NCBI GenBank assembly: GCA_002699515.1
Contig: PAAW01000001.1
Coordinates: forward strand, 1-49,220
Origin: Methanobacteriota archaeon
GTDB taxonomy: Archaea; Thermoplasmatota; Poseidoniia; Poseidoniales; Poseidoniaceae
Direction of reading: 5' to 3'
Length of the DNA stretch: 49,220 bases
The number at the start of each line of letters is the position of its first letter. The stretch's first letter is position 1. Under the pieces are notes generated by a model. That model ran no database searches and was not told where the DNA came from. It saw nothing but the letters and a program-made list of their open reading frames with translations. Below, piece after piece: positions 18,088 through 26,527 of the stretch. The translations under genes were made by a program, and so were the position numbers.

Positions 18088-18139
18088 CTTGTTCAGTATG
18101 TCTAATTAATTACACATTGTCAAGTTTTGGCTTGATTTG

Positions 18140-18154
18140 TTTAATATATTTTAA
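18140..18154 (+). promoter_or_regulatory. TATA box upstream of the Pcp-NUDIX gene
   Basis: TTTAATATATTTTAA is centred about 29 bases before ATG 18176. That is the spacing expected if transcription starts at or near that codon (leaderless), as is common in Thermoplasmatota. Confidence 0.45.
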
Positions 18155-18175
18155 TTCGGCAATGCTATTCACTAG

Positions 18176-19180
18176 ATGCATAACCGTTGTTCTATGAGGA
18201 AGGCTCGTGTACTATTGACAGGGTTCGAACCTTTCGACGGTGCTTCATATAATATTTCAAATGAAGTAGTTACAGAGATAAATAAATTAGATATTAATCA
18301 ATTTGAAATTGAAACTAAAATTTTAACAGTTGACGAAAAAGGATCAAAGTATGTTAGTGAATTAATAATTGAAAAGGAATATGATTGTATAATACAATTA
18401 GGATTTAGTAATAAAGCTACAACTATTAATTTAGAAACACAAGCCATAAATAAAATTCATATGAGAATTAAAGATAACTCTGAAAGACAAATCAAAAATA
18501 AAAAAATAGATAAATTTGCTAAAAATAAATTATTGTCTACTGTTGATGTGGTAGGTTTATTCACAAAAAACTCCTCTGAAATCTCCTTATCCTCTGATGC
18601 AGGTAACTTTGTTTGTAATGAGTCATATTTTCATTCATTAAATACAATTTTCAAACAGAAATTATATGATAGGTTTGGTAGGGAATTGCCATGTCTCTTT
18701 ATTCATCTTCCATCTGATGAATATGTTCCTATCTCTAGACAAATAGAGATAATAACCAATATAATCAAACAAATAACTAATAAAAAAATTATTGATGTAG
18801 TGGCGGCAATAATTCGCAATGAGAATGGAGAAATTTTAGTTGCCAAAAGAGATTCTAATCAGCCACATCCATCAAAATGGGAATTTCCAGGAGGAAAACT
18901 TGAACCAAATGAATTGGAGAGTGATGCATTGAAAAGAGAAATTTTTGAGGAATTAAAATTAGATATAGAAATAATCTCTACTTGTTGCGAAATTACGCAT
19001 TTGTATGATGAATATTTTGTCAAATTAAAAGCCATAAATTCCAAAATAACTGCCAATTCTTCACCAATGGAATTAATTGTTCATGAGGAAATATTATGGA
19101 TGCCAATAGATGATTTAATGTCATTAGATTGGTTAGAGGCTAATTTAAAATTAGTAAACATTATTCAAAACCAATCTTGA
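18176..19180 (+). CDS. Fusion of pyroglutamyl-peptidase I and a MutT-like NUDIX hydrolase
   Basis: 334 residues. The N-terminal 200 are peptidase family C15: VLLTGFEPFDGASYNIS at the start, the catalytic Glu in INLETQAIN, the catalytic Cys in SDAGNFVCNES and the His in FIHLPSDEYVP, so the triad is intact. From about residue 203 a NUDIX domain follows (VVAAIIRNENGEILVAKRDSNQPHPSKWEFPGG) with a complete Nudix box, GKLEPNELESDALKREIFEEL. It most resembles MutT/NudG nucleotide-pool sanitizers. Part one removes N-terminal pyroglutamate from peptides; part two hydrolyses nucleoside diphosphate-X compounds. No stop or frameshift lies between them. The start may be ATG 18176 (TATA spacing) or ATG 18194 (better fit to the Pcp N-terminus). 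I know of no functional reason for the pairing. Confidence 0.85.
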   Translation: MHNRCSMRKARVLLTGFEPFDGASYNISNEVVTEINKLDINQFEIETKILTVDEKGSKYVSELIIEKEYDCIIQLGFSNKATTINLETQAINKIHMRIKDNSERQIKNKKIDKFAKNKLLSTVDVVGLFTKNSSEISLSSDAGNFVCNESYFHSLNTIFKQKLYDRFGRELPCLFIHLPSDEYVPISRQIEIITNIIKQITNKKIIDVVAAIIRNENGEILVAKRDSNQPHPSKWEFPGGKLEPNELESDALKREIFEELKLDIEIISTCCEITHLYDEYFVKLKAINSKITANSSPMELIVHEEILWMPIDDLMSLDWLEANLKLVNIIQNQS

Positions 19181-19647
19181 GGGACTCCATCATTTCTCAT
19201 TTTTAAATCATCATTTACTTCTCTTGGAATTTCTTCTCTGCCTTTATGCCAAGTAATTTCTTCAATCCATGCGATTAAATTTGGTGAATTTAATGTCAAT
19301 TCAAATGTACCCCCCAATGTTTTTTCATTTGGCAATACAAATGCAATTTTTCCTGCTAATGCTGCCTGTCTTGAAATTTCAAATATTGAGCAATTGTCGA
19401 TAATGTTTTGGCTCATACAATCAAGTGCAGTATCTGCAATTTTAGTGTCATGGATTCTTTGAATGAAATATGAATAATCAATGTTATTAATTTCAATAGT
19501 TCCCTTTTCTTTAACAATTGGAAAATCTTCATTTATTTTTTCATTTTTTTGAATGATAGCATTTGGAAACAATTCTTTTATTGCTAATTCTACATTTTCT
19601 TTAGAATCAACAGAATTTAACACGGCTTTAAAATCCATTGTGGCCAT
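19165..19647 (-). CDS. UPF0201 family RNA-binding protein (COG1325-like)
   Basis: About 160 residues. The family blocks are clear: a VxxxVDSKENVELAIKELFPNA N-terminus, the central RIHDTKIADTALDCMSQNI, then FEISRQAALAGKIAF...LGGTFELTL and the terminal LIAWIEEITW. UPF0201 is an archaeal family of predicted dsRBD-like RNA-binding proteins tied by genome context to the exosome and ribosome; biochemical function is unproven. I choose ATG 19647 (MATMDF) over GTG 19656 because a TATATTATT string lies about 29 bases before it. The 3' end overlaps the convergent Pcp-NUDIX gene by 16 bases. Confidence 0.8.
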   Translation of the reverse strand: MATMDFKAVLNSVDSKENVELAIKELFPNAIIQKNEKINEDFPIVKEKGTIEINNIDYSYFIQRIHDTKIADTALDCMSQNIIDNCSIFEISRQAALAGKIAFVLPNEKTLGGTFELTLNSPNLIAWIEEITWHKGREEIPREVNDDLKMRNDGVPQDWF

Positions 19648-19757
19648 ATCACTCACGTCACTGCCATGAGGAATAATATAATGTAATTGCGCATTAATTA
19701 GAAATAATACCGTTATTTTTACATTAGTGATAAATTCGGTAAGATGTTAAGGGGGGG

Positions 19758-19767
19758 CTATAAATTA
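19758..19767 (+). promoter_or_regulatory. TATA box for the GT2 gene
   Basis: CTATAAATTA lies just after a run of seven G and about 28 bases before GTG 19791. That spacing fits a leaderless transcript starting at the GTG. Confidence 0.45.
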
Positions 19768-19790
19768 GTAAATTACCATATGTTGCCACT

Positions 19791-20798
19791 GTGATTCCAA
19801 CTTTTCATGAAAAAGATTTCATAGAAATATGTCTCAAAAGCCTTTGTAATCAAACATATCCAGCATCAAAACATCATATCTATGTTGTAGATGGTAATTC
19901 TTTAGATGGGACGCCAGAAATAATTAATGATTTTATTTCCAAACTTGATGATGGTATGCCTAAAATAACTTTGCTAAATAATCCGAACAGATATGTTTCA
20001 CAAGCAAGAAATATTGCATTTCAAAATATTTCTGAAGATACTGAATATATTTTTGAGACTGTAGCACATGCAACATTTCCTGAAGATCATTTAGAAGTTA
20101 GGGTTGAAGAATTTATTAATCTTCAGAAAACTTCTGAAAATAAAATTGCAGCAGTTGGTACAATTCTCAAACCCCCAGAGGAAGAAATGCCTTTTATGGC
20201 AAATTTAATCGAGGCAACTTTGGCAAACCCATTGGGTAGTGGACGTGGAGCTTATGCTCAATTTAAGGGATTACAAAAAACAAGAATACCCCCATTAGCA
20301 ATTTATAGAGTGGATGCATTAAAATCGGTTGATGGTTATGATGATTCTCTGATAACAGCGCAAGATTCAGAACTTAATATGAGATTGATTAAAAATGGTT
20401 GGGAAATTTGGAGAAGCGATATTAGTTGCATTCATGTAACAAAACGTCAAACTTTTTTACAATGGTTAAGGTTTGGGCATCGTAATGGTTTTTGGAGGGT
20501 AAAGTTAGTTAGAAAACATCCTACTAGGATGCCTTTAGGAGAAATAGCTCCATGGTTTGGTTTTTTGTTAACTCTTAGTTTGTTTTTATCGGGAATTAGT
20601 CTTTGGTGGATTCCTCCTGCAATGTATCTGTTTGTAATATTCTTTGCAGGCATATTAGAGTCCTTTAGGTGGAAAAAAACATCAATGTTCATTGGTGTTC
20701 CAATACTTCTTTTCATGTTGCATACTACATTTAGCATTGGGTTTTTACATGGGTTTTTTGTAAAGGGAAAAGCACCAAAAGATAGAGTGCAAATTTAA
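19791..20798 (+). CDS. Family 2 glycosyltransferase, membrane-associated (ExoA-like)
   Basis: 335 residues. The GT2 core is visible: MIPTFHEKDFIEICLKSLCNQTYP, the DGNSLDGTPEII nucleotide-sugar motif, the acceptor-side TAQDSELNMRLIKNGWEIW and the RFGHRNGFW loop. Two or three C-terminal hydrophobic helices (APWFGFLLTLSLFLSGISLWWI, MYLFVIFFAGIL, FIGVPILLFMLHTTFSIGFLHGFF) anchor it. This is the ExoA/succinoglycan-synthase-like arrangement for building surface or lipid-linked glycans. At the usual DxD position the sequence reads FETVAHATFP, so the canonical metal motif is altered. GTG 19791 removes part of the first strand; the frame is open back to 19764 (ISKLPYVATVIPTF), so an ATT start is an alternative. 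No glycan gene cluster surrounds it. Confidence 0.8.
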   Translation: MIPTFHEKDFIEICLKSLCNQTYPASKHHIYVVDGNSLDGTPEIINDFISKLDDGMPKITLLNNPNRYVSQARNIAFQNISEDTEYIFETVAHATFPEDHLEVRVEEFINLQKTSENKIAAVGTILKPPEEEMPFMANLIEATLANPLGSGRGAYAQFKGLQKTRIPPLAIYRVDALKSVDGYDDSLITAQDSELNMRLIKNGWEIWRSDISCIHVTKRQTFLQWLRFGHRNGFWRVKLVRKHPTRMPLGEIAPWFGFLLTLSLFLSGISLWWIPPAMYLFVIFFAGILESFRWKKTSMFIGVPILLFMLHTTFSIGFLHGFFVKGKAPKDRVQI

Positions 20799-20833
20799 CT
20801 CCTGGTTAATAATCCAGCAGAAATTAATGAATT

Positions 20834-21739
20834 CTATTGGTTTAAGGATCCAGTGTTTACTACTGGTGTAGTATCTGTTTCTGAACAAAGAACAACTAGC
20901 AAGTTACTAACCATTGTAGCCTTTTTGTCTTCATTTAGTGTGATGATACCTTTAGAACTTAATTGGTCAAGTGCTAATTCAACCATTCCTACAGCACCAT
21001 CTACAATTTCTCTCCTTGCAGCTACAACAGCACTAGCCTGTTGTCTGCGTAGCATTGCTTGAGCAATTTCCTGTGAATAGGCTAAATGGCTAATTCTTGC
21101 TTCTAGTACTTCTATGCCTGCCCTTTCTAATCTGTCTTCTACTGATGCTTGAAGTTCTGTAGCAACAACTTCCTGATGACTAGAAAGTGCAATTCCTCCC
21201 TTATCTTTTTCTTCAATAATGTCATATGGATATTTTGTAGCCATGGCTCGAAGTGCAGCCTCACTTTGAATTTGAACATACTCTTCGAAATGATCAACTT
21301 CGAATAATGCTTCAGCAACATCATAAACTCTCCAAACTACAATGGCTCCAATTAATATTGGATTTGCATTAACATCATTTACTTTGATTTGTGATGACTC
21401 AAAATTTCTTATACGTAGTGAAATCTTCCGTTTTTCGAAAAATGGATTCAAGAAAAACCTGAATCCTTCAGTTTTTACTGTGCCGGAATACTTTCCAAAG
21501 AATAGCACTGCTGCCCCCTCATTAGGATGAATTATAATATATGAATTACAATAAATAGTCCATATTGGTCCAAAAATTAAAATATTAAAAATCCATCCTA
21601 CATCTGGAATTGCAATAAAAAGAACAATTATAAAAATACCTAAGCCACAGTGTAGCCCTAAACCTAAAAATCCATTTAATGTGGTTTTTTGTATGTCTTT
21701 TGTGATTGATTCAGTCTTTGTTTTTCTCTCTTCAGTCAT
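20834..21739 (-). CDS. SPFH/band 7 (stomatin-like) membrane protein
   Basis: About 301 residues from ATG 21739 (MTEERKTKTESITKD). This start is preferred over 21793 because TATATATT lies about 30 bases upstream of it, inside what the longer ORF would code. The N-terminal hydrophobic pair (LGLGLHCGLGIFIIVLFIAIP, WIFNILIFGPIWTIYC) is followed by the band 7 domain: IIHPNEGAAVLFFGKYSGTVKTEGFRFFLNPFF, the VNDVNANPILIGAIVVWRVYD strand and the helical ALRAMATKYPYDII...VATELQASVEDRLERAGIEVLEARI. SPFH proteins oligomerise on membranes and organise proteases or transporters. No NfeD partner is adjacent. It ends at TAG. Confidence 0.85.
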   Translation of the reverse strand: MTEERKTKTESITKDIQKTTLNGFLGLGLHCGLGIFIIVLFIAIPDVGWIFNILIFGPIWTIYCNSYIIIHPNEGAAVLFFGKYSGTVKTEGFRFFLNPFFEKRKISLRIRNFESSQIKVNDVNANPILIGAIVVWRVYDVAEALFEVDHFEEYVQIQSEAALRAMATKYPYDIIEEKDKGGIALSSHQEVVATELQASVEDRLERAGIEVLEARISHLAYSQEIAQAMLRRQQASAVVAARREIVDGAVGMVELALDQLSSKGIITLNEDKKATMVSNLLVVLCSETDTTPVVNTGSLNQ

Positions 21740-21763
21740 GCTATCGTATGTTCCATTTGAATT

Positions 21764-21774
21764 GAATATATAGG
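21764..21774 (-). promoter_or_regulatory. TATA box of the SPFH gene
   Basis: CTATATATTCA on the minus strand is centred about 30 bases before ATG 21739 and supports that codon as the start. Confidence 0.45.
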
Positions 21775-21907
21775 CATATTTGCTATTTGTCAAAAATATG
21801 TTGTAATGATTATATTGAATTTGGGAAATCTTTTTTGTTCATTAATAATCTCATTAAACAAACTTTGACGGGAAAGGTTCAACAGTTTAATTGCTTTAGT
21901 AACTAAT

Positions 21908-22690
21908 ATGCAGGATACAAAAAGTAGTATTTTTGGAGGAATTTATTTTCTTGCACCTGCAATTGCAATGTTTGCATTATTTCATCCTAGTGTTGGTTTT
22001 GTGCCAGCCCAAGCGATATCTGAGGGGGATCCTATGGCTCCATGGGCGGCAGCATTAGTTGGTTTAATTCCAGGATATCTTCTTTACAAAAGAGTAGTAA
22101 CAGTTAGAGGACATGAATGGCATAGACTCCAAGCGTTGAAAAAACTATCAAAACATTATAAAAATGAAGATTCAGGTTCATGGGAACAAGATAATAGTTT
22201 CAGGTTACATACCACCGAAGGTTCTGCAGAAGTAGGGCAATTAACTCAAAAAGCTCTTGAAAAAATGCAAGGTAATATTGGAGATTTAATGATGGATAAC
22301 CAAGAAGCTAGGAATGAAATAGAGACTAATGCAGAGATATCATTACTTTCAGACAGGGATCATGTTAATCTTGCTGCTGCAAGAATGAGAGGAGATACAA
22401 CACTTGAAGATAAAACGAAAAAAGTTACTGTGGCAGATAAAGAAAAAAAATCATTAATGGATAAACTATTAGATTGGACTGCATTGAAATTATCCAAAAA
22501 AGATAAACCACCAAAAAAAGTTGATGTTGTGATTAACAATGAACCAAATGTTAGGGAAAATATTCAAGGTGTATCTGGAGGGGCATCAGAGTATGACTCT
22601 ATGATTGCTAATTCTTGGCATTGTAGGGTATGTGGCAATATGAATTCAATAGATTCAAATTATTGTGAGATGTGTGGTTCATCTAAATAA
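21908..22690 (+). CDS. Membrane protein with cytoplasmic C-terminal zinc ribbon
   Basis: 260 residues. Two hydrophobic segments (IFGGIYFLAPAIAMFALFHPSVGF and PWAAALVGLIPGYLLY) are followed by a long charged, partly coiled helical region (ALEKMQGNIGDLMMDNQEARNEIE, lysine-rich KKSLMDKLLDWTALKLSKKDKPPKK). The protein ends in a compact zinc ribbon, CRVCGNMNSIDSNYCEMCGSSK (CxxC...CxxC). The basic linker and ribbon suggest binding to nucleic acid or a protein partner at the membrane; the actual role is unknown. It runs codirectionally into dnaJ, 57 bases downstream. Confidence 0.7.
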   Translation: MQDTKSSIFGGIYFLAPAIAMFALFHPSVGFVPAQAISEGDPMAPWAAALVGLIPGYLLYKRVVTVRGHEWHRLQALKKLSKHYKNEDSGSWEQDNSFRLHTTEGSAEVGQLTQKALEKMQGNIGDLMMDNQEARNEIETNAEISLLSDRDHVNLAAARMRGDTTLEDKTKKVTVADKEKKSLMDKLLDWTALKLSKKDKPPKKVDVVINNEPNVRENIQGVSGGASEYDSMIANSWHCRVCGNMNSIDSNYCEMCGSSK

Positions 22691-22747
22691 TTTACATTTT
22701 TTAGCGAATTATTCATAGCACCCGGGTAGTCCGCATGACTGAGTGTA

Positions 22748-23875
22748 ATGGCGGGTAAACGGGATTACTACGAAGTGCTTGGCGTTAGTAAAGATGCCAA
22801 TGACAAGGAATTAAAGAAAGCATTTCGCTCATTAGCAAGGAAGTATCACCCTGATAAAAACTCGGATCCTGGGGCAGATGAGAAGTTCAAAGAGATACAA
22901 GAGGCATTTGCAATTCTTTCAGATTCAGATAAAAGAAGTCAATATGATCGTTTCGGGCATTCTGGTCCAGGAATGGGTGGAGGTTTTTCAGGTTTCGATA
23001 TAAGATATGAAGATTTATTTGGTTCTGGATTAGAGGATATTTTCTCAAGTTTTTTTGGAGGAGGTGGTAGAAGTTCTCGTACTCGTCAAAGTAGAGGTAG
23101 GAGTATACTTGTAAGGAAAAAAATACCTTTCCAAATGGCTTTTGAAGGAGGATCAGAAGAAGTTACAGTTGATACCTTTTTACCATGTGAAAAATGCTCA
23201 GGTACTGGTGGCGCTAAACCAGATGATGTAGATATTTGTGCCACTTGCCGTGGGCAAGGGCAAGTAACCCAAACACGCCAAGTAGGCCCCTTTGTACAAC
23301 AAACAAGTGGAATTTGTCCAAGCTGTAATGGTAGGGGTAAAACAATAATCAATCCATGTAAATCTTGTAGAGGAGATGGCAGAATTAAGAAAAAGCAGAC
23401 GATTCGATTTAATGTTCCTCCAGGAGTAGATACTGGTATGAGATTAAGGATGCGAGGCAAAGGTCATGTTTCAGAGCATGGTGGAGTTGCTGGAGATTTA
23501 GAGATTGAATTGAAACTTGAACAACATCCTTGGTTTGAAAGAGATGGTTCAGAATTACTTATGTCGCTTCCAGTGGGTTTTCCAGATTTGATGCTCGGAA
23601 AAACTCTAGAAATACCGCACATTGACGGAAAGCCCCTAAAGTTGAAAATACCTCCCAATTCATTAGCAGGACATACACTGAATATTACTGGTCGAGGACT
23701 TCCTACTGGTCGAGGAAGGAGAGGTGATGTAATAATCTTGTTGAAATTACATATGCCTAAAAAAACAGATAAAGGTGTTAAGTCAAAGGTTGAGTCTCTT
23801 AGAACGGAATTAAGTATCTCCGAATCAGATTTAGAAAATGCAATATTAGATGAAGCTAAAGACAGAAGAAGTTGA
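22748..23875 (+). CDS. dnaJ: Chaperone DnaJ (Hsp40, type I)
   Basis: 375 residues, the usual DnaJ length. The J domain (1-70) carries the HPD motif in [11 protein letters not shown], followed by a Gly/Phe-rich linker ([12 protein letters not shown]...FFGGGGRSS). Four CxxCxGxG zinc motifs follow ([32 protein letters not shown]), then the C-terminal substrate-binding domains ([26 protein letters not shown]). It stimulates DnaK ATPase and delivers unfolded clients. No dnaK or grpE lies in the window, so it is separated from its partners here. DnaJ/DnaK systems in mesophilic archaea are generally considered bacterial in origin. It ends just before the convergent tRNA-Asn gene. Confidence 0.97.
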   Translation: MAGKRDYYEVLGVSKDANDKELKKAFRSLARKYHPDKNSDPGADEKFKEIQEAFAILSDSDKRSQYDRFGHSGPGMGGGFSGFDIRYEDLFGSGLEDIFSSFFGGGGRSSRTRQSRGRSILVRKKIPFQMAFEGGSEEVTVDTFLPCEKCSGTGGAKPDDVDICATCRGQGQVTQTRQVGPFVQQTSGICPSCNGRGKTIINPCKSCRGDGRIKKKQTIRFNVPPGVDTGMRLRMRGKGHVSEHGGVAGDLEIELKLEQHPWFERDGSELLMSLPVGFPDLMLGKTLEIPHIDGKPLKLKIPPNSLAGHTLNITGRGLPTGRGRRGDVIILLKLHMPKKTDKGVKSKVESLRTELSISESDLENAILDEAKDRRS

Positions 23876-23883
23876 TTCTGTTT

Positions 23884-23890
23884 AAAAAAA
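23884..23890 (-). terminator. Oligo-T terminator of tRNA-Asn
   Basis: Seven consecutive T on the minus strand directly follow the tRNA 3' end, which is the usual archaeal termination signal. No hairpin is needed or seen. Confidence 0.55.
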
Positions 23891-23891
23891 G

Positions 23892-23964
23892 CGCCGTATG
23901 CAGGACTCGAACCTGCGACCTGCGGATTAACAGTCCGCCGCTCCACCAACTAAGCTAATACGGC
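23892..23964 (-). tRNA. tRNA-Asn (anticodon GTT)
   Basis: Reading the minus strand, a 7-bp acceptor stem GCCGTAT/ATACGGC closes a complete cloverleaf. It has a D-arm GCTTAGTTGGTGGAGC, an anticodon arm GCGGA-CTGTTAA-TCCGC with GTT at the centre, a variable loop AGGTC and a T-arm GCAGG-TTCGAGT-CCTGC. The discriminator base is G, as expected for Asn. There is no intron and no encoded CCA. A TATA-like element lies 26 bases upstream and an oligo-T follows. Confidence 0.95.
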
Positions 23965-23984
23965 AAGCAATCGGCCCACCGGAC

Positions 23985-23996
23985 CTTGATATTTCA
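23985..23996 (-). promoter_or_regulatory. TATA box of tRNA-Asn
   Basis: TGAAATATCAAG on the minus strand is centred about 26 bases before the tRNA 5' end, the standard archaeal box A distance for a stable RNA. Confidence 0.5.
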
Positions 23997-24010
23997 TGCC
24001 TTCGTTCAAA

Positions 24011-26476
24011 TCAAAGTAATTCGGCTTCAATAATTTCGGCATTAATTATGTTTTCATTAGTATTTATATTCTTGAATTTCCTATTTTCTTTGTTCATTTT
24101 AATGATTTTTTTAATGATCTCTTGGTTTCTTTCATTAAATAATATTGATGCAATAATTATTAAAAAAACAATAATTAATGGAATAAGCCAATTTTCCTGA
24201 AGCCATTTAATCATTCCATCTAATCCACTTAATTTTTCTTCTGGTTCTTCAAAACCAGGATGTATGTATTGGAGTTTTTCCATTGTTATTTCAGCTACGC
24301 CATCTCCTAATGATTTCCAGCCTCTAGATTCGTTTACATCTAGATTAATAGTTGTTGGATTAAACCTGAGATTAATTTCTACAGTATAAGCAGCACGAGG
24401 GCCTAAATCTCCTCCTGTCAAGCAACTTCCAATAGATGTGCCTTGTACATCAACTGCCCACCAAACACCTTCTTCAGAACCACCTTCTATGGTGATTTCT
24501 TGCTCATCAATATCAGTTTCTTCGTAATTTTCATCGCCATCAGTATCTAATGCTAAACGAAGTATGCTTGAAGTAGGGCAAAAGATAGAAGGAGCAATGG
24601 CATTATATTCTAAATCAGCATAAACCACAGTAGTCCCTTTTGGTACGAAAAATTCTTTCCTATGTGAAGATGCAGGTGGTAAATCTGATTCACTAGTAAA
24701 TACTGCAAAATCACCATCCCAACTTGTTTTTAATCCTGAAGTTGTAAAAGTTTCAGAATTAGTAATAATAGTGTCTTTAAAAATATTAAATGCGTCCATA
24801 ATGTCAATTTCTTCGTTGTCAACTAATCCATCTCCATTAGAATCTCTTAATCTTTGTAATGTCAATGCTAGTGCTACAGCATTATCGGCATTAACAAGGC
24901 CATAACCTTGGGCATAATCTAGAGTGTGATTGTTCAGGCCAATACTATTATTTTCAGCTAGGTTATCTCCTTTTGTAATATAATCTGAAGTTAATTTCAA
25001 AATAACTTCAAGTTCATGAATTTTCCTTTCTGCTTCTTGTGGCGGAGCAATTCCAGATGGATCATGTAATGTTGGGTTTCCAATTGAATCAAGATCTTCA
25101 TCGTAATCACTCATTTTCATAGACGGTGCTGCTTGCCATAATAATGCTGCTAACCCCGCAACATGCGGTGTTGCCATACTTGTGCCACTAATTGCAAGAT
25201 AATAGTAATCTAATTCACCAGAACCTATGTCTGCTGCCCCTGTACCTCCACCAATCATTGTAGCACGAGCAGCAGCAGACCAAATGTCTACTCCAGGTGC
25301 ACTAACATCAGGCCATGTGTCGCGATTAGTCATGTCCCCTCTACTAGAAAAATCAGACATTCCTACACCGTCTCTATTTGAGGCAGCAACACCGATAGAT
25401 ACTGGAACTTTGGCAAAAATATTTGACTGGTCTTCTTCACCCTCACCTCCGTCATTCCCATTAGCAAAAATCACTGCAACATTATTTTCATATGTGATTT
25501 TTTCAATAATTTGTACAGTCAAATCATTTGCGTCAATAGAGTCAAATGGAAATCCAGGTCCCCATGAATTCGTAACAACTCTAATATTCCATGCTTGTTG
25601 TGTAGATGAACCTGGTTTTGATAATTCATATACATGCTCTAAAGCAGAGTATTCATCGATAGTAAATGCTAATTCTCCCATTGAAAGTCCAATTAACCAT
25701 GAATTAGGTGCAATTCCAAGTCTATTGCCTGCTGAAGCATCTCCGTTTCCTCCCACAGTACCTGCACAATGAGTTCCGTGTCCACTTGATGTATCCGTGT
25801 CTGAGGCAGGAATCCATAGGAAATCAGGAGTATTTGAGCCAGAACCTTGGTTTAATTTTGCATTATAAATTACTTTATCATCAGGTTGAGGTTTTGTGGG
25901 GTTATTTGGACTTTGAGGATTATAATCTAAATCTGGATGTGATGCATCTATGCCACTATCTACAACTACAACAGTAACTCCATCTCCCATAATTTGAGTT
26001 GATGAAGGATATCCGTACAAATCAACAATTTGCCTATCCCATGCATTAATCGCTTTAATTGTATGAATTGTCTGATCCATATAATATTTCATTGGAGCAT
26101 TCCATTCGACCCATTTAATTTCGTAAACATTAGCTAATAAACTAATATTTGAAGCAGGGCCTTTAGCAAAAATTGAGGGTATTGCTTTTGTTTTATATGT
26201 TGGTGTAAACCCATAAGATTGTAATATTTCTTCTTCTAATTCTCCAGCATCACCTGAATCAAATTGTACAATAATTTCAATGATGTCACTATATTTCCCC
26301 ATTGATATTTTTTTCCATAATGCACTATCTATCACATCATCATTATTAGAATTTAAATAATTTATCTTAACATCATTTAAGTCATTTGGATGAGATTCTA
26401 TACTTGTTGAAAGTACTGAAATTGGTAAAAATAATGCTAAGATTAGCATTACTGTTGCGCCACCCCTCCAATTCAT
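24011..26476 (-). CDS. Membrane-anchored subtilisin-like serine protease (S8)
   Basis: 821 residues. A signal peptide (MNWRGGATVMLILALFLPISVLS) is followed by an I9-like propeptide region (EIIVQFDSGDAGELEEEILQSYGFTPTYKTKAI). The catalytic triad is complete: Asp in VTVVVVDSGIDASHPDL, His in SGHGTHCAGTVGG and Ser in ISGTSMATPHVAGLAALLWQ, with the oxyanion Asn in VIFANGNDGG. An EF-hand-type loop, DSNGDGLVDNEEID, follows the catalytic domain, then a beta-rich domain, a single membrane helix (WLIPLIIVFLIIIASILF) and a basic cytoplasmic tail. It would degrade proteins at the cell surface. It lies 51 bases downstream of guaAB on the same strand. Confidence 0.93.
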   Translation of the reverse strand: MNWRGGATVMLILALFLPISVLSTSIESHPNDLNDVKINYLNSNNDDVIDSALWKKISMGKYSDIIEIIVQFDSGDAGELEEEILQSYGFTPTYKTKAIPSIFAKGPASNISLLANVYEIKWVEWNAPMKYYMDQTIHTIKAINAWDRQIVDLYGYPSSTQIMGDGVTVVVVDSGIDASHPDLDYNPQSPNNPTKPQPDDKVIYNAKLNQGSGSNTPDFLWIPASDTDTSSGHGTHCAGTVGGNGDASAGNRLGIAPNSWLIGLSMGELAFTIDEYSALEHVYELSKPGSSTQQAWNIRVVTNSWGPGFPFDSIDANDLTVQIIEKITYENNVAVIFANGNDGGEGEEDQSNIFAKVPVSIGVAASNRDGVGMSDFSSRGDMTNRDTWPDVSAPGVDIWSAAARATMIGGGTGAADIGSGELDYYYLAISGTSMATPHVAGLAALLWQAAPSMKMSDYDEDLDSIGNPTLHDPSGIAPPQEAERKIHELEVILKLTSDYITKGDNLAENNSIGLNNHTLDYAQGYGLVNADNAVALALTLQRLRDSNGDGLVDNEEIDIMDAFNIFKDTIITNSETFTTSGLKTSWDGDFAVFTSESDLPPASSHRKEFFVPKGTTVVYADLEYNAIAPSIFCPTSSILRLALDTDGDENYEETDIDEQEITIEGGSEEGVWWAVDVQGTSIGSCLTGGDLGPRAAYTVEINLRFNPTTINLDVNESRGWKSLGDGVAEITMEKLQYIHPGFEEPEEKLSGLDGMIKWLQENWLIPLIIVFLIIIASILFNERNQEIIKKIIKMNKENRKFKNINTNENIINAEIIEAELL

Positions 26477-26527
26477 TTAGTATTCCGAAATGATAAATAC
26501 GTTTGAATGCCTCGGATAAATGTACAC

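Noticed and set aside
19744-19790. Frameshift in the G7 run hiding the true GT2 start at ATG 19744
   Set aside because: Adding or deleting one G gives an immediate stop in both cases, so no extended N-terminus results.
23464-23949. Minus-strand ORF of 161 aa across dnaJ and the tRNA
   Set aside because: Shadow of dnaJ and tRNA-Asn; its N-terminus is the translated tRNA (ERRTVNPQVAGSSPAYGA).
25227-25772. Plus-strand ORF of 181 aa
   Set aside because: Shadow of the subtilase catalytic domain on the opposite strand.
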